Below, piece by piece: positions 1 to 9,093 of a DNA stretch of 64,000 nt. The position numbers and the translations under genes are program-made. The stretch is from assembly GCA_023458375.1 (NCBI GenBank), contig JAEWZT010000003.1:1-64000 (forward strand), in the 5' to 3' direction. Position 1 is the stretch's first letter; every line of letters starts with the position of its first letter. Source of the DNA: Bacillota bacterium. Lineage in GTDB: Bacteria > Bacillota > Clostridia > Christensenellales > CAG-314. The notes below the pieces were generated by a model that saw only the letters and a program-made list of their open reading frames with translations, did no database searches and was not told the DNA's origin.

Positions 1-46
1 CCCCCACCCCCCCCCCCCCCCCCCCCCCCCCCCCCGCCCCCCCCCC
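1..46. repeat. Poly-C tract at window edge
   Basis: Forty-four of the first 46 bases are C, with one A at position 6 and one G at position 36. Normal mixed sequence starts at 47. Nothing similar occurs elsewhere in the window. It may be a contig-end or sequencing artefact, or a real homopolymer on which assembly stopped. Bases 47-252 hold no gene that I can support. Confidence 0.8.
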
Positions 47-252
47 AAGATTAATATTAAGCAGGAAGAGCGGAGAAGTCGGCGTCAGGCGAAATAAAAT
101 AGTTAATTTTGAAAAAGAAAATATAACCTTTCTTTAAATTGACAATGGATGCAGCTAAAAATTAAATGTTTTTTTATTGAGGAGCTTTTTTTAGTTTGGC
201 AATAAACAACTTATAGTAAAGACTGTATAGGGGAAAAACCTTTCGTTGTATT

Positions 253-1116
253 TTAAAAGTTTTTAAGGCGGCTTAAATCGCCGCTGTTGGCGTCTTGAAA
301 GATATACGTATATTGCTTAGCGGAAGAGGGTTCGTCTTCGGGCTTAACGGGCAAAGCGTAGCAAATGTAGCGGGGGCTTCCCCCTTCAATTAAAAGCCCC
401 AGACAAAAATGCCCCTTTTTTCTGTTTATGCGCACAAAAAGACTGTTGTCTATCGCTTCCATCAAAAGAGGGTAGCGCGGATAGGCGTCAAAGATAGAAA
501 GCAGCTGCGACTTGACCTTAGTGTAAAAACCTCCCTGCGGCGTAACGTAATAGTCCTCCATAGCCTGTTTGTAGCGCGATAAAAGTTTTTTACCCTCGGC
601 GCTGTCGTAGTAATTGTCGGTAGTCAAAACAAAGCGCTCGTAGTCGGTAAACGGTTCCTGCCCCTCCTCTTTCTGTTCCTGTCCCCAAAGGGTCTTTCTT
701 TCGCCTGTGGGCGGTTTATTCTCTTTTATGCGCGGGGCGGGGGGCGGGAAGGCGGCGCTGTTGGCATAAGAAAAAAGCTGCGCGTCATAACTGCCCGGCG
801 CGTCGCTTCCCCCGAAAGCCAAAAGCGCGAGCTTATTGGTTTTTACGCATACAAGCGCCGAAACGCTCAAAAGCCTTGTCATGGGAAGAGTAAACTCAAA
901 ACGCTCCAAGTCGTTAATTTCAATAAAAAAATATTTATCGTTTACCTTTAAGGCGAGGTGCCACATTCCGTAGCGGCGGGCGTCGGCGTTACGCATTGCA
1001 AGTTCGCACTTAGTATTTTTTTCGTCGCAAAGCAGCGAAAGCACCCCAGAGAGTGCCCCTCCCCTTGAATACCCTTTGGAATATTCCCTAAGCACCACTT
1101 TTTTGCGCGTAAACAT
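253..1116 (-). CDS. Conserved-looking protein of unknown function
   Basis: A 287-residue soluble protein that I do not recognise. It appears to have two folded parts: residues 1-118 with alternating hydrophobic strands, and residues 185-287, joined by a Pro/Lys/Glu-rich linker (about 123-155, including FPPPAP). There is no signal peptide, membrane segment or obvious catalytic motif. It lies just downstream of the gcv operon terminator, so it is probably transcribed separately. No Shine-Dalgarno is visible before the ATG. Codon use and base composition match the host genes around it. Confidence 0.7.
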   Translation of the reverse strand: MFTRKKVVLREYSKGYSRGGALSGVLSLLCDEKNTKCELAMRNADARRYGMWHLALKVNDKYFFIEINDLERFEFTLPMTRLLSVSALVCVKTNKLALLAFGGSDAPGSYDAQLFSYANSAAFPPPAPRIKENKPPTGERKTLWGQEQKEEGQEPFTDYERFVLTTDNYYDSAEGKKLLSRYKQAMEDYYVTPQGGFYTKVKSQLLSIFDAYPRYPLLMEAIDNSLFVRINRKKGHFCLGLLIEGGSPRYICYALPVKPEDEPSSAKQYTYIFQDANSGDLSRLKNF

Positions 1117-1130
1117 AGTTTTATAGTAAA

Positions 1131-1166
1131 AGAAAAATACCCGCGGTATAACGCAGGTATTTGTTG
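1131..1166 (-). terminator. Intrinsic terminator after gcvPB
   Basis: A 10-base arm at 1136-1145 pairs with 1152-1161 (one mismatch) around a 6-nt loop, and on the minus strand is followed by a T-run. It lies 19 bases past the gcvPB stop and closes the glycine cleavage operon. Confidence 0.75.
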
Positions 1167-1179
1167 TTTTATGTCAATA

Positions 1180-2583
1180 TTACTCTTTTGTGTATTTGAG
1201 AATGGGTTGCCGCGCCGCCTTAACTTCGTCTACCCTGCCGATAAAGGTGTTTTTTGGTCTTTTGGTTAAGTCTTCGCCCTTTTCCGCCAAAGCCTTTATT
1301 TCTTTCATAATGTTTGCCGCCAAATCAAGCGTTTGAATACTCTCCGTTTCGGTAGGCTCAAACATAAGCGCCTCGTGGACTATTAAAGGGAAATACATCG
1401 TGGGCGGGTGAATACCGTAGTCCGTTAAAGTTTTTGCTACGTCCAAAGCGGAAACGCCGTATTTTTCCTTAAAAGACGACAAGTCAAGCACAAACTCGTG
1501 CATGCACGTTCTGTCAATTGCAGTTTCGTAGTCCTCTTGCAGCTTTTTCTTCAAATAGTTGGCGTTTAGCACCGCCTTTTGAGAGGCGTCCAAAAGCCCC
1601 TCCGCGCCCAAAGTCAAAATATAAGCGTAGCCCCTTACCAATACGGGCAAGCTGCCGTAAAAAGCCAAAAGTTTGCCTATTGAGTTTTTGTCGGACTTTT
1701 TATTATCCTCTTTCGGCAGGTATTTTGACAAAAAGTTCTTGCACCCTACGGGACCGCTGCCCGGTCCGCCACCGCCGTGGGGGGAAGAAAAAGTTTTGTG
1801 AACGTTTAAATGCATTACGTCAAAGCCCATATCGCCGGGACGGCAAACGCCCATTACGGCGTTAAGGTTTGCGCCGTCGTAGTAGCAAAGTCCGCCCGCC
1901 GAATGCACAATTTCGGTAATTTGTTTAATGTTTTTGTCAAAAAGCCCCAAGGTGTTGGGGTTGGTCAGCATTAAGCCGGCGGTGTCAAAGCCAACCGCCT
2001 CTTTAAGCGCGTCAATGTCAACTCCGCCCTCGCCGTTGCTTTTAACGGTAACCACCGTGTAGCCGCACATATTTGCGCTTGCGGGGTTTGTGCCGTGAGC
2101 GCTGTCGGGGACGATTATTTTATCGCGCTTAACGTTTTTATACTCGTTATGGTATTTTTTAATGAGCATTATGCCGCAAAACTCTCCCTGCGCGCCCGCC
2201 GCGGGCTGTAAGGTAAAGCTGTCCATGCCGCTTATTTCGCATAGGCTTGCTTTTAAGCGTAAAAGAAGGGTATTGAGCCCCTTAGCCTCCTTTGCGTTTT
2301 GGCTGGGGTGCAGGGATGTAAAGCCCTCTAAATTAGCCAAAACTTCGTTAAGGCGGGGATTATACTTCATTGTGCAGCTTCCCAAGGGGTAAAAGCCGTT
2401 GTCCACGCCGTAAACCTGCTTTGAAAGGGCGGTGTAATGGCGCACAAGGTCAAGTTCTGAAACTTCCGCCAAAGGAGCGTCCTCTTTTCTTAAAGGGCAT
2501 TTTAAATGGTGCTTTTCAATTCCGCTTTGCTCCAAATAAAAGGAGCGGCGGCTTTTGACGCTTTTTTCAAAAATTAAATTCAT
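1180..2583 (-). CDS. gcvPB: Glycine dehydrogenase (decarboxylating) subunit 2
   Basis: The PLP-binding beta subunit of the split P-protein of the glycine cleavage system, 467 residues. With GcvPA it decarboxylates glycine and passes the aminomethyl group to lipoyl-GcvH. The cofactor lysine is K263 in NVHKTFSSPHGGGGPG, the signature of this family. A second typical block, DSAHGTNPASA, is at about 160-170. The start codon overlaps the gcvPA stop (ATGA), which indicates translational coupling. It is the last gene of the lplA-gcvT-gcvH-gcvPA-gcvPB operon and is followed by a terminator. The split P-protein is the usual form in Bacillota. Confidence 0.97.
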   Translation of the reverse strand: MNLIFEKSVKSRRSFYLEQSGIEKHHLKCPLRKEDAPLAEVSELDLVRHYTALSKQVYGVDNGFYPLGSCTMKYNPRLNEVLANLEGFTSLHPSQNAKEAKGLNTLLLRLKASLCEISGMDSFTLQPAAGAQGEFCGIMLIKKYHNEYKNVKRDKIIVPDSAHGTNPASANMCGYTVVTVKSNGEGGVDIDALKEAVGFDTAGLMLTNPNTLGLFDKNIKQITEIVHSAGGLCYYDGANLNAVMGVCRPGDMGFDVMHLNVHKTFSSPHGGGGPGSGPVGCKNFLSKYLPKEDNKKSDKNSIGKLLAFYGSLPVLVRGYAYILTLGAEGLLDASQKAVLNANYLKKKLQEDYETAIDRTCMHEFVLDLSSFKEKYGVSALDVAKTLTDYGIHPPTMYFPLIVHEALMFEPTETESIQTLDLAANIMKEIKALAEKGEDLTKRPKNTFIGRVDEVKAARQPILKYTKE

Positions 2584-3884
2584 CTTCCTTCCTCCTCAAA
2601 AGCCTTTGCCGCCAAGTCAAGCGCCTCTTTTGACGCCTTTTCCGTTACACACCACAAAACGTCTTTGCCTAATTTTATGCCGCCTAAAATACCGTGTTTT
2701 TTTAAAGCTTTGACGGCGTTAATGCTCCCTTCCGTTACAAACTCGTGGAAAAACTCTTCCTTGTATTTAAGCTTTCCCCCGCGTTTTTCTATTTCGCGGG
2801 CAAGGTAATGCGCCTTGTCAACGCAGTCTTGCGCGATGTCCTTTAAGCCCTCTTTGCCGACGCAATTAAGGTAAATTGAGGCGGTAAAGGCGTTTAGCGC
2901 CTGATTTGAACATACCGAAGAAAGAGCGCGCTCGCGCTTAATGTGTTGTTCCCTAGCTTGCAGTGTAAGCACAAAGGCGCGTTTGCCGTTAACGTCGGTA
3001 GTTTGCCCAACAATACGCCCCGGAAGGCGCCTAAGCATGGCCTTGCCGCAAGCGATGACTCCAAGCGTCGCGCCGCCGTAATACATCGGAAGCCCCAAGC
3101 TTTGCCCTTCCGCTACGGCTACGTCGGCGCCGCATTCGTTGGGCGTTTTAAGCAGCGCCGCCGCGACGGGGTGGAATACATAAATAAACCTTACGTTTTT
3201 TTCCTTTGCGGCAAGCCCTATTTGCTCCATATCTTCTATTAGCCCGTAATAGTTTGGGCACTGGGCGGCAACGCAGGCTATGTCGCCGTTTTCTTCAAGC
3301 TGGTTTTTTAACTCCGCTATGTCGGCTTTGCCGTTTTTATCTTTTATGTGAACAATTTTAATTCCGTGGGCGTATGCGTAAGTATTGACCACCTCAATAT
3401 AGGAGGGGTTTACCGCGCCTAAAATGACGGCGGTGTTTTTTCTTTCGCAGCACATTACTATGCCCTCGGCAAGCGCCGACGCGCCGTCGTAAAGGGAAGC
3501 GTTGGAAGCGTCCATACCCGTAAGGGCGCAAACGCTCGTTTGGTATTCAAATATGCTTTGTAAAACGCCCTGGCTTATTTCCGGTTGATAAGGGGTGTAT
3601 GCGGTAACAAACTCTTCGCGTTTAGAGAGTTCGCTTACAACGGCGGGAATAAAGTGGTCCTCTATGCCGCCTCCCGCCAAAATTGTGTCGTAAATTTTAT
3701 TTTCTTTGGAAAGTGCCGTGATACTGCGGGCAGTTTCCTGCTGCGTCAAGCCTTTTCCCAAATTGAGTTTGCTTATTTTAAGTTCTTCATCCACATCGGA
3801 AAAAAGCTCTTCTTTGCTCTTTAAGCCTAAAAAGCGCAGCATCTGCTCCTCTTCCGACTTTGTGTGGGGTGTGTATTTTGCCAT
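2580..3884 (-). CDS. gcvPA: Glycine dehydrogenase (decarboxylating) subunit 1
   Basis: The alpha subunit of the split glycine decarboxylase, 434 residues, close to the usual length. It resembles PLP fold type I enzymes but lacks the cofactor lysine, which sits in GcvPB. Conserved stretches include the N-terminal YTPHTKSEEEQMLRFLG and a central GQSLGLPMYYGGATLG. The ATG has a good ribosome site (AAGGAGG) and lies 10 bases after the gcvH stop. It overlaps gcvPB by four bases. Confidence 0.97.
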   Translation of the reverse strand: MAKYTPHTKSEEEQMLRFLGLKSKEELFSDVDEELKISKLNLGKGLTQQETARSITALSKENKIYDTILAGGGIEDHFIPAVVSELSKREEFVTAYTPYQPEISQGVLQSIFEYQTSVCALTGMDASNASLYDGASALAEGIVMCCERKNTAVILGAVNPSYIEVVNTYAYAHGIKIVHIKDKNGKADIAELKNQLEENGDIACVAAQCPNYYGLIEDMEQIGLAAKEKNVRFIYVFHPVAAALLKTPNECGADVAVAEGQSLGLPMYYGGATLGVIACGKAMLRRLPGRIVGQTTDVNGKRAFVLTLQAREQHIKRERALSSVCSNQALNAFTASIYLNCVGKEGLKDIAQDCVDKAHYLAREIEKRGGKLKYKEEFFHEFVTEGSINAVKALKKHGILGGIKLGKDVLWCVTEKASKEALDLAAKAFEEEGR

Positions 3885-3894
3885 TTGCCCCTCC

Positions 3895-4251
3895 TTATTT
3901 ATGGTAAAGCGCGAAATATTCTTCCTCTGAAAGCAAATCTTTTGCGTTTTTAAACTCTACTTCCGCTATCCACGCCGAAAGTGCGTCTTCGTTTATTAAC
4001 TGTGGTCTTTCCATAAGCGCGTCGTTTACCGCGATAACTTTTCCGCAGCAGGGGGAATAAATTTCACTGCTTGCCTTGACGGATTCCACTTCGCAAAAAG
4101 GTTTTCCGCATGTCAAAATGTCGCCCAGCTGGGGTAAGTTGACATAAACCAAGTCGCCAAGCTGACTTTGCGCATAGTCGGAAATGCCTATAAAGTACCT
4201 GCCCTTGTCCTCTTTAATCCATTCGTGTGTTTTTGAATAATTGATTTTCAT
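3895..4251 (-). CDS. gcvH: Glycine cleavage system H protein
   Basis: The lipoyl carrier of the glycine cleavage system, 118 residues, slightly shorter than the usual 125-130. The lipoylated lysine is K59 in ESVKASSEIYSP. It shuttles the aminomethyl and reduced lipoyl group between P, T and L proteins. The ribosome site is AAGGAG eight bases before ATG. The 236-bp spacer that separates it from gcvT is longer than the other joints of the operon and has no gene. No dihydrolipoyl dehydrogenase (L protein) is encoded in this window. Confidence 0.96.
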   Translation of the reverse strand: MKINYSKTHEWIKEDKGRYFIGISDYAQSQLGDLVYVNLPQLGDILTCGKPFCEVESVKASSEIYSPCCGKVIAVNDALMERPQLINEDALSAWIAEVEFKNAKDLLSEEEYFALYHK

Positions 4252-4487
4252 GATATTTTTATCTCCTTGAATTGGTTATACTTATTTTATTGCGCGGGCT
4301 TTTTTGAAATTATTAAGCCAAACCCCGCCCCCTAACCAAAAACCTTTTTGCCCGCTTTCTGTTTATTTCGCCGCTCCGTTTTATCTTTGTTGAACTTTTT
4401 TGCCGACAGCTTTGCAAGAAGGTTTTAAACTTTTCACCGCTGCAAGCGACCGCCTTTTTTTCGTATTTGCTTCGTTTACAACTTTTT

Positions 4488-5564
4488 TCAGCCCTCTCTG
4501 CGGTAAAAAGGGGTTTTTACAAAGCTCGCTTTAAGCAGGCGCCCTTTGCAGTCAATATAGCAAAGCTCCTGCGCGTAGTCTTTATTGATTCGCACCATTG
4601 CTATCGCCTTATTTAAGGTGGGCGATATTGTGCCCGTTGTTACAAAGCCGATATTTGCGCCCTTTTCGTCAAGGACGGGATAACCTTCGCGCGCGATTCC
4701 CCTGTCCAAAAGTTCCGCGCCCCTCTTTTTAAACCGAGGCTCTTTTTCAATCACAGCCTTTTTGCCTATAAAATCGTCTTTGTCTTTTTTAATGAACATA
4801 TTGAGCCCCAGTTCGGTAGCCAAAAAGTTTTCGCTAAGTTCGTGCCCGTATAACGGAAGCCCCGCCTCAAAACGCAAGGTATCGCGGCAGCCTAACCCGC
4901 AGGGAATCAAGCCGTCATCTTTGCCTGTGTTAAGCAGCGCGGAATAGACTTTTTGAGTGTCGGACGTCGGGATATAGATTTCAAAACCGTCTTCGCCCGT
5001 GTAGCCCGTGCGCGAAATAATACATTTGCTTCCAGCCACCTCGGCGTTTTCAATAAAAGTATAAAAGCCTTTTGGAATATGGTTTGTCAAACGGGAAAGT
5101 ATTTTTTCGGCGTTGGGTCCTTGCAGCGCCACCTGCCCGAAAGCGTCAGAGCGGTCAAAGGCTTTTGCGCCCTCAGGCAAACGCGCATTTATCCAGTCAA
5201 AGTCTTTTTGCCTGTTTGAGGCGTTTACAACAAGCATGTATTTATTAGCGTTAAAACGGTAGACGATAAAGTCGTCCACTACGCCCCCTTGGTCGTTAAG
5301 CATTAAAGTATAGCGGCAGGAATAGTCTTCCATACCGGTTATGTCGTTGCTTATAAGGTAATTCACCGCCTTTTCGGCGTTCTCTCCCTCAATAAAAACC
5401 TCGCCCATGTGCGACACATCAAAAATGCCGCAAGCCTGCCGCACCGCGTTGTGCTCGGCAATTATTCCCTTTTCATACTGGATTGGAAGTTCGTAACCCG
5501 CAAATTCCACCATTCTGCCGTTAAGGGATAAATGCGCGTCAAATAGAGGCGTTTTTCTTGCCAT
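4488..5564 (-). CDS. gcvT: Aminomethyltransferase (glycine cleavage T protein)
   Basis: The T protein, 358 residues, transfers the methylene group from aminomethyl-lipoyl GcvH to tetrahydrofolate and releases ammonia. The N-terminal block EFAGYELPIQY, then HNAVRQACGIFDVSHMGE, and later SRTGYTGEDGFEIY are characteristic. It is preceded by AAGGAG and lies 23 bases after lplA. It is in one operon with the other gcv genes. Folate-linked C1 units are its product. No glycine riboswitch is visible ahead of it. Confidence 0.97.
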   Translation of the reverse strand: MARKTPLFDAHLSLNGRMVEFAGYELPIQYEKGIIAEHNAVRQACGIFDVSHMGEVFIEGENAEKAVNYLISNDITGMEDYSCRYTLMLNDQGGVVDDFIVYRFNANKYMLVVNASNRQKDFDWINARLPEGAKAFDRSDAFGQVALQGPNAEKILSRLTNHIPKGFYTFIENAEVAGSKCIISRTGYTGEDGFEIYIPTSDTQKVYSALLNTGKDDGLIPCGLGCRDTLRFEAGLPLYGHELSENFLATELGLNMFIKKDKDDFIGKKAVIEKEPRFKKRGAELLDRGIAREGYPVLDEKGANIGFVTTGTISPTLNKAIAMVRINKDYAQELCYIDCKGRLLKASFVKTPFYRREG

Positions 5565-5587
5565 TTTCTTTCTCCTTTACCCTAGTC

Positions 5588-6514
5588 TTATTTAAAAAGC
5601 GAAATAATGTCGTTATATATTCCGCTTCCCGTGTCTGTCAATGTCAAAGGGTTTTTCCCCAAAAGCTCTTGTTCAACCCTTTCAATTTCTTGGGTGTCCA
5701 GACAGTCGGTATAAATTTTTAGTTTAATTATTTTTCCCACGGCAACTTCATAATGTATTTCGGCGTTTCCCCAGCTGAAACGCTTTAAAGCGCTGTTTCC
5801 GTATTTTTCAAAGTTAAAAAGCCACTTTTCGCCGCCAAACTGTTTACGGTAAAGCGAAATCTCTTTTTTGTCCTCGGCGCTTAATTTTACAAACGCCGCG
5901 CTAATCCCCTTTGCCTGAGCAATTATTTCTCTTATTAAAGCAGTTTTAGTTATGTGTTTGTTTACGCTTTTTAAATTAACCACGCGCTTTGAAACGCTTT
6001 GCACGCCGTGTCCTTGCAGTTTTTCTTTGTCGGCGTTTAAAAAACGCGCCATTGCGCTGACATTTGTATCAATCAAAAGGGTGCCGTGGTGAACGGTTAC
6101 TCCCTCTTTTGTGTAGTAAGCGTTGCCGCTGAACTTTTTGCCGCCGTATTCCAAATCGTTCCTACCGCTCAGGCAGGCGTTTATGCCGAAAACTTTTAAG
6201 GCGCTTAATATTATACCATAATTTTTATCAATGGAAAAGCCGCATTGGGGACCTATAAATGAAAAGCATAGGTTGTGCTTGTCGTGGTAAACTGCGCCGC
6301 CCCCCGAAAATCTCCGCGCAAGCTTGCCGCCCTCTTCAAAAAGCGCTTGGCAGTTGGCTTCGCGCGCCGCTATTTGGTGCGCGCCTATAACTACGGCTTT
6401 ATCGTTGCTCCACAGATACAAAATATTCGAAGTTTTTCCGTAGGCAAGCGCCAGACGGTATTCCAAAGCCAGGTTGTAATATACGTCGCCGCTTTTTGAA
6501 ATATAGGTAAGCAT
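5588..6514 (-). CDS. lplA: Lipoate-protein ligase A
   Basis: This 308-residue enzyme adenylates lipoate and attaches it to lipoyl domains, here most obviously K59 of GcvH encoded downstream. The lipoate/AMP loop RRFSGGGAVYHD is at residues 67-78, and KKFSGNAYY follows at about 127-135. A C-terminal accessory domain (from about residue 235) is present. The start is fixed by the family N-terminus (NLALEYRL) and by the promoter, whose -10 box lies six bases before the ATG, so the message is probably leaderless. First gene of the gcv operon. Confidence 0.95.
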   Translation of the reverse strand: MLTYISKSGDVYYNLALEYRLALAYGKTSNILYLWSNDKAVVIGAHQIAAREANCQALFEEGGKLARRFSGGGAVYHDKHNLCFSFIGPQCGFSIDKNYGIILSALKVFGINACLSGRNDLEYGGKKFSGNAYYTKEGVTVHHGTLLIDTNVSAMARFLNADKEKLQGHGVQSVSKRVVNLKSVNKHITKTALIREIIAQAKGISAAFVKLSAEDKKEISLYRKQFGGEKWLFNFEKYGNSALKRFSWGNAEIHYEVAVGKIIKLKIYTDCLDTQEIERVEQELLGKNPLTLTDTGSGIYNDIISLFK

Positions 6515-6520
6515 ATAAAA

Positions 6521-6584
6521 ATTGTATATGCCGACTTACAAACTGTCAATATATATTGAGTTTTCACGCTTTTTTTGTTACAAT
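6521..6584. promoter_or_regulatory. Divergent promoters of lplA/gcv operon and PepT-like gene
   Basis: Minus strand: TTGACA (6549-6544), 17-bp spacer, TACAAT (6526-6521), then six bases to the lplA ATG. Plus strand: TTGAGT (6556-6561), 17-bp spacer, TACAAT (6579-6584) with an upstream TGT, 30 bases before the peptidase ATG at 6615. The two -35 boxes are only six bases apart, so polymerase binding should be competitive. Confidence 0.8.
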
Positions 6585-6614
6585 AGCATTAAGCACAAAA
6601 AGGAGAAAAAGAAT

Positions 6615-7793
6615 ATGATAAACCATCCCGCAGTTCAGTTATTTTTAAGGCTTGCGAAAGTATCAAGCCCCTCTTATTTTGAAAAGGCCATGGTTGACGA
6701 GATTATAAAAGTCATAGGCGAACTTGGCTGGCAATGCGAGTTTATAAGGCAGGAAGTGGATATGGCAAAAATTCCCCAAGATATCCGCGCGCGCTACACA
6801 GAGGAAGAGCTTCAAAAAAAGACGGAACAGCTGATTGTAAAAATTAAGGGAAACGACAACACTAAGGCAAAGACCTTTTACTGCGCCCATATAGACACCG
6901 TTACCCCCGCAGACAACATCAACCCCATAATTGAGGGGGATAAAATTGTAACGGATAAAACCACCGTTTTAGGCTCTGACGACAAGTCAGGCGTTGCGGC
7001 AATGATTATCGCCGTTGACGAAATACTTAAATCGGGCGAAAAGCACGGCGATATAGCGTTGTTTTTTACCGCGCTTGAAGAAAAAGGCTGCATAGGCGCT
7101 TCGCAAATTGATTTATCCTCCCTTGACCTTGACTATGGTTTTGTGTTTGACACTACCGAATCGGTAGGTAAAATGGTGGTGCGCACGCAGCACGTCCAAG
7201 GCTTAGACGTCAATATTGAAGTGGCGAATATTCCAAATCACGCCAACTCCTGCACGGTGGAAAACGCTTTGGGCTACGCCGCAAGAATGATAGCGGCGCT
7301 AGACAGAAGTTTAAGAAGCCAAGCCGACATGACCTTTACGCAAGTTACCAAACTTACGTGCGAATATGACAAGGGCTATATGGTTCCCTATAAGGCGACC
7401 TTTAAGCTGACTTTGCGTTCTTTCAGCAAAGAAGCGCAGCAAAAAATGGTTGAGCAGGCAAAAGAAATTGTTGACAGCTTTAAGGACAAAGACTTGTCAG
7501 TCAATTACATTTTAGCGCCCGCCCAAACGCAGGGATACAGCAATTACGACTACGAAACGGGCAAACTTATGCTTGAAAAGGGCGCAAAGGCATTAAAATC
7601 AATTGGCATTGAGCCAATTTATTCGGGCAACGGTTTGGGCAGCCACGACGCTAATAAGTTTATATTAAAAGGGCTCCCCTCTTTGGTATTTTCCTGCGGC
7701 ATGCAGCAAATACATACCGTCAATGAGTGGATATATATCAAAGATATCATTGACACCACCCGCTTAATTAAGGCGCTTATACAAAACGCCTGA
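6615..7793 (+). CDS. PepT-like M20 family metallopeptidase
   Basis: A 392-residue di-zinc peptidase of the tripeptide aminopeptidase-like group of family M20. Metal ligands are visible: H92 and D94 in YCAHIDTV, D122 in GSDDKSG, E155/E156 in ALEEKGC, D179 in FDTTES, and a late His in GSHDANKF. The chosen ATG follows AAAAAGGAG and gives the normal N-terminus; a longer reading from 6522 has no ribosome site and runs through the promoter. Cytoplasmic; it likely releases N-terminal residues from short peptides. Followed after 42 bases by the HAD gene. Confidence 0.92.
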   Translation: MINHPAVQLFLRLAKVSSPSYFEKAMVDEIIKVIGELGWQCEFIRQEVDMAKIPQDIRARYTEEELQKKTEQLIVKIKGNDNTKAKTFYCAHIDTVTPADNINPIIEGDKIVTDKTTVLGSDDKSGVAAMIIAVDEILKSGEKHGDIALFFTALEEKGCIGASQIDLSSLDLDYGFVFDTTESVGKMVVRTQHVQGLDVNIEVANIPNHANSCTVENALGYAARMIAALDRSLRSQADMTFTQVTKLTCEYDKGYMVPYKATFKLTLRSFSKEAQQKMVEQAKEIVDSFKDKDLSVNYILAPAQTQGYSNYDYETGKLMLEKGAKALKSIGIEPIYSGNGLGSHDANKFILKGLPSLVFSCGMQQIHTVNEWIYIKDIIDTTRLIKALIQNA

Positions 7794-7835
7794 TTGCCCC
7801 GTAAAATCGCCCATTTAGCAAAATAAAGGAGTTCT

Positions 7836-8675
7836 ATGGCAGACAACCCCAATGTAAGCAACGTCGCTTTAATGTATGACTTTGACAGGACTTTGTCCAC
7901 AAAGGATATGCAGGAATACGACTTTATCCCCAGCCTTGCCATGACGCCCACGCAGTTTTGGAAAGCTACCGACGAATATGCCGCCCAAAACAAAATGGAC
8001 GGCATATTGTCCACAATGTTTTTAATGGTGGATAAAGCCAAGAAGGGGAATATTTCCATTACCAAGCAATCCATTATGCAGCAGGGGGAAAAAATTGAGT
8101 TTTTCCCCGGCGTTGAAGAATGGTTTGAAAGGATTACCGCTTTCGGCAGCAAATACAAGCTCAACGTGAGGCATTATATTATAAGCAGCGGGCTAAAAAC
8201 AATGATTGATGGAACAAGTATCGCAAAATATTTTTCGCAAGTTTTCGCAAGCGACTTTTTATACGACGAAAACGGCATACCGGTGTGGCCGAGCATGGCA
8301 ATTAACTACACTTCCAAAACGCAGTTTTTATACCGCATTCACAAGGGCGTAGAGGACACCGCCGAACACGTCAAGCTAAACAGGCGGCAGCAAAAAAGCG
8401 AAGTAGCGGTGCCCTTTTCCAACATGATTTATTTCGGAGACGGGTTTTCAGACGTGCCCGCCATGAAGCTGACGCGCCTTAATGGGGGCTATTCGGTAGG
8501 CGTTTACCAAAACGAGGAAAACACCTATTTGGTTTCCGACGACAGGGTAAGTTTTTACGTCCCCGCCGATTACAGGGAGGGAAGCTTATTGGACAAAACG
8601 GTAAAAGCCGTAATTAAAAAAATCGGCGCCGAAGCGGAACTTGTTAAACTGGGCTGGGAAAAACATATAGAATAA
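7836..8675 (+). CDS. HAD-superfamily phosphatase
   Basis: A 279-residue haloacid dehalogenase-like hydrolase. The nucleophile motif is DFDRT (D15, D17), and motif IV is YFGDGFSDVPAM at about residue 200. The long insert between motif I and the core resembles the phosphoserine phosphatase-like subgroup. The substrate cannot be told from the sequence. The ribosome site is AAAGGAG. It probably shares a message with the upstream peptidase. Confidence 0.88.
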   Translation: MADNPNVSNVALMYDFDRTLSTKDMQEYDFIPSLAMTPTQFWKATDEYAAQNKMDGILSTMFLMVDKAKKGNISITKQSIMQQGEKIEFFPGVEEWFERITAFGSKYKLNVRHYIISSGLKTMIDGTSIAKYFSQVFASDFLYDENGIPVWPSMAINYTSKTQFLYRIHKGVEDTAEHVKLNRRQQKSEVAVPFSNMIYFGDGFSDVPAMKLTRLNGGYSVGVYQNEENTYLVSDDRVSFYVPADYREGSLLDKTVKAVIKKIGAEAELVKLGWEKHIE

Positions 8676-9036
8676 GCTTTGTATTTTGTAAAAGACGAGT
8701 TAACGGTGCGTTATTTGCCAATACTAAGAATGGCGCGCCAGTCTAACTATATTAGCAGACGCGTTAAGAGCTTTTGATATTGTTGAAGGGCATAAACGCA
8801 TAAATCAAAATTACAGCGGCTAAAAAAGCGCTTTTTCGCTGTAAACAATGCTTTTTATTGCCGAATATTTCTTTGGTTGTTTTGAACTGCTAAGGATATG
8901 AAAATCGGCAGACTAAAAAACAAAAAACCGCCCTTATTTATTGTAAAAGCGATATACTTTGATTAAACTTGTGCGCTAAATGCTGTTTTGCAAAGATAAA
9001 ATAAAAATACCAAGACTGGCAACAAAAATAAAATGA
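8676..9036. other. Host spacer between HAD gene and integrated element
   Basis: No gene is supported here. The sequence is mixed AT-rich spacer like other host gaps in the window, with a weak imperfect hairpin around 8815-8850. It ends at the host half of the recombinase target site. Confidence 0.6.
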
Positions 9037-9079
9037 TTTAAAATAAAAACTCCGCATTTGGAGAGTTCCGTTAGGGATT
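9037..9079. other. Left attachment site (attL) of the integrated element
   Basis: Bases 9037-9055 are an exact reverse complement of 23338-23356 at the other end. Joined across the crossover they give a 19-bp stem with an ATTT loop and A/T tails, that is, a bidirectional intrinsic terminator. The element-side arm TTAGGGATT (9071-9079) is the inverse of 23314-23322. Both dyads centre on the TT at 9057-9058. This fits a serine-integrase attL built from half an attB and half an attP. Confidence 0.8.
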
Positions 9080-9093
9080 ACTCAAAAGGCTAG

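Noticed and set aside
4252..4487. Glycine riboswitch ahead of gcv genes
   Set aside because: Neither this spacer nor the region upstream of lplA shows the glycine aptamer layout; the lplA message appears leaderless.
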